Source of the DNA: Bacillota bacterium
Lineage (GTDB): Bacteria > Bacillota > Clostridia > Lachnospirales > Lachnospiraceae
Direction of reading: 5' to 3'
Assembly: GCA_022717655.1 (NCBI GenBank)
Contig: JAIIAN010000057.1
Coordinates: 1-15,896, forward strand
DNA: 15,896 bases
The notes beneath the pieces were generated by a model that ran no database searches, was not told where the DNA came from, and was given only the letters and a program-made list of their open reading frames with translations. This document shows positions 14,769-15,896 of this stretch, piece after piece (the first letter of the stretch is position 1; every line of letters begins with the position of its first letter). A program made the translations under genes and the position numbers.

Positions 14769-15359
14769 TTATTTTTCTGAAAATTCAGCCCACTCTACCG
14801 TGTATTCTTTTCCAATTTGTTCTCCAACATTTTTTACATATCCTTCAATCAGACTCTTTGCCCGTTCTTTTGCCTGATTTAAGAGATTTCCATTTCCTTT
14901 TGCAGTTTCTTCCATGTGATTTTGCGCCTCTGCAAGTGCTTCTGTCTCTTCTTCTTTGGTAATCTCTGTCATAAATCCTGTATCGGTAAGCGGTTCGCTC
15001 ATGGAATCTTCATCTAAATCTACACTTAAAATCTCCGCATCCGGAATCGTCACTTTTACTACCCCGTCAGCAGTTGGTTTTTCAACGGACACCTTACTTA
15101 CGTCAATTCCAAGTTCCACAATTCCGCTGTATTCGGTCCAGATTTTCTTATAACCTTTCCCAAGCCACTTAAATAATCCACTGGCTTCGGTCTCTGATTT
15201 TGCCACATTATGATAATAACATTTTAGGGTTGCAAGTTCACAAACCGAACTGATTGCGGAAAAATCCGCTTCCTCTTCTTTGGATTGTTTTTTGTCTCCA
15301 CAGCCTGTCAGACACAACATACTGATTATTAAAAGACAAAGTATTTTCTTTTGTTTCAT
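14769..15359 (-). CDS. DUF4230 family lipoprotein
   Basis: This 196-residue protein begins with a lipoprotein signal (MKQKKILCLLIISMLCLTGC, Cys20). The mature part belongs to the DUF4230 family by its layout: ISSVCELATLKCYYHNVAKS, then GIVELGIDVSKVSVEKPTADGV, then VTIPDAEILSVDLDEDSM and a long amphipathic helix (about 135-185) with an alternating charge pattern. The function of the family is unknown; proteins are envelope-located. I placed the start at 15359 because GGAG lies 9 nt upstream and the signal peptide begins there, rather than at an in-frame GTG at 15395 without a binding site. It lies 29 bp after a second DUF4230 gene and resembles it in order of motifs, so it is probably a tandem duplicate that gained a lipobox. 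Confidence 0.75.
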   Translation of the reverse strand: MKQKKILCLLIISMLCLTGCGDKKQSKEEEADFSAISSVCELATLKCYYHNVAKSETEASGLFKWLGKGYKKIWTEYSGIVELGIDVSKVSVEKPTADGVVKVTIPDAEILSVDLDEDSMSEPLTDTGFMTEITKEEETEALAEAQNHMEETAKGNGNLLNQAKERAKSLIEGYVKNVGEQIGKEYTVEWAEFSEK

Positions 15360-15388
15360 AATCATTTTCTCCATTTTCTTCTTGTACT

Positions 15389-15896
15389 CTACCACTGAAT
15401 CGAATAGCCTTCATGTTCCAAAATCGGTGCTAACAATGCCTGGATTACAGACTGAAGGTTTTCCTCTGCGGTTTCATATAATTTATCCGAAGTATTTGCT
15501 TCGTTGATTGCATCTTCTTTGCAAAGTGTAATGACTTCTTTTAAAGAAAGATCCGGATTTTTGGGAATGTAGCTGATTGAGTTCTCATCCAGAGTTGCAA
15601 TATTAATTTCTATTTTGGGAAGAATCGGTGTCACGATTTTCTTTTCTTCGTCTATTTTAAATTTTACATCCTCCATATTGATTCCGACTTTTACATTTGC
15701 ATCATAAGCAATATAACAATCCACATCCTCCGGATTGTTTTCATTTTTTTTCTCAGCTACGCCATTATAGACAAATTCTGCGGTGGATAACTGACTGATA
15801 TCTATCGCCTTTTCAAGCTGTGAGGACGTAATGGTATTTTCTTTTCCTATTTTGCTTATCTTATTTGGAAGCACCAGACCTGCTCCTGATGCAATT
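15389..15896 (-). CDS. DUF4230 family protein, N-terminus beyond window edge
   Basis: The reading frame is open to the right edge (…IASGAGLVLPNKISKIGKE), so the start lies outside; the visible part is about 168 residues. Its body carries the DUF4230 pattern: TSSQLEKAIDISQLSTAEFV, YNGVAEKK, IAYDANVKVGINMEDVKF, then LPKIEINIATLDENSISYIP and a C-terminal helix ending at EHEGYSIQW. The preceding Ala/Gly-rich residues look like the end of a membrane anchor. A GTG at 15872-15874 is not needed as a start because the frame continues upstream. It is co-oriented with, and 29 bp before, the lipoprotein paralogue. Role unknown. Confidence 0.75.
   Translation of the reverse strand, partial: IASGAGLVLPNKISKIGKENTITSSQLEKAIDISQLSTAEFVYNGVAEKKNENNPEDVDCYIAYDANVKVGINMEDVKFKIDEEKKIVTPILPKIEINIATLDENSISYIPKNPDLSLKEVITLCKEDAINEANTSDKLYETAEENLQSVIQALLAPILEHEGYSIQW

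Noticed and set aside
15360..15395. GTG at 15395 as start of the DUF4230 lipoprotein
   Set aside because: It lacks a ribosome binding site and adds 12 basic residues before the signal peptide; GGAG lies 9 nt before the ATG at 15359.
1..15896. tRNA, rRNA or riboswitch elements
   Set aside because: No cloverleaf, CCA end or recognisable riboswitch core was seen in the intergenic regions; all gaps are under 300 bp and are accounted for by promoters, operators, hairpins or short unassigned A/T-rich sequence.

Overview
The window looks like chromosome from a low-GC Gram-positive anaerobe of the Lachnospiraceae type (Bacillota, class Clostridia). This rests on the A/T-rich DNA, AGGAGG-type ribosome binding sites, lipobox lipoproteins, DUF624 and DUF4230 proteins and an arabinan-type GH43 cluster. 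No rRNA or other marker gene is present, so the genus is not determined.

Positions 1-88 hold the first codons of a minus-strand gene that reads like the N-terminus of a tyrosine recombinase/integrase, cut by the left edge. Positions 275-8755 form an arabinan/arabino-oligosaccharide utilisation locus, all on the minus strand. In transcription order it contains a cytoplasmic exo-arabinofuranosidase-like GH43 (7769-8755); a sugar-binding lipoprotein with two permeases (7567 down to 4295); a cytoplasmic arabinanase-like GH43 with a TTG start (2852-4186); an ArsR-type regulator with a large beta-rich C-terminal domain (1844-2779); and a surface-anchored GH43 endo-arabinanase-like lipoprotein (275-1750). 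No ATPase gene accompanies the importer, so a shared MsmX-type ATPase elsewhere is implied. Divergently, 9030-10388 is a two-gene plus-strand operon of a DUF624 (YesL-like) membrane protein and a single-span protein with an extracytoplasmic domain resembling part of a solute-binding protein.

Positions 10489-14748 hold a MATE exporter, the C-terminal remnant of an EamA/DMT transporter, an unusual 540-residue fusion of a NeuD/PglD-type acyltransferase with an NahK-like sugar 1-kinase, and a HAD-family phosphatase. Positions 14769-15896 hold two tandem DUF4230 genes, the first cut by the right edge.

The most interesting non-coding structure is a recurring palindrome, TTTAGA-N4-TCTAAA, found in perfect or degraded form at or near promoter-like sequences of the regulator, the transporter operon, the arabinofuranosidase gene, the DUF624 operon and the fusion gene. 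It probably marks the regulon of the local ArsR-type regulator. Related to this, an 84-bp segment is present twice, in direct orientation and exactly 5,200 bp apart (8811-8894 and 14011-14094, 13 mismatches). Each copy supplies a TTGAAA -35 box, paired with a TAAAAT -10 box just outside the copy, upstream of a minus-strand gene: the arabinofuranosidase in one case and the acyltransferase-kinase fusion in the other. This links the orphan fusion enzyme to the arabinan regulon.

Model (inference): surface arabinan is cut by the lipoprotein GH43, oligosaccharides are imported by the AraNPQ-like system, the two cytoplasmic GH43 enzymes release arabinose, and the regulator's C-terminal domain senses a sugar ligand. 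The biochemical role of the fusion enzyme is unknown.
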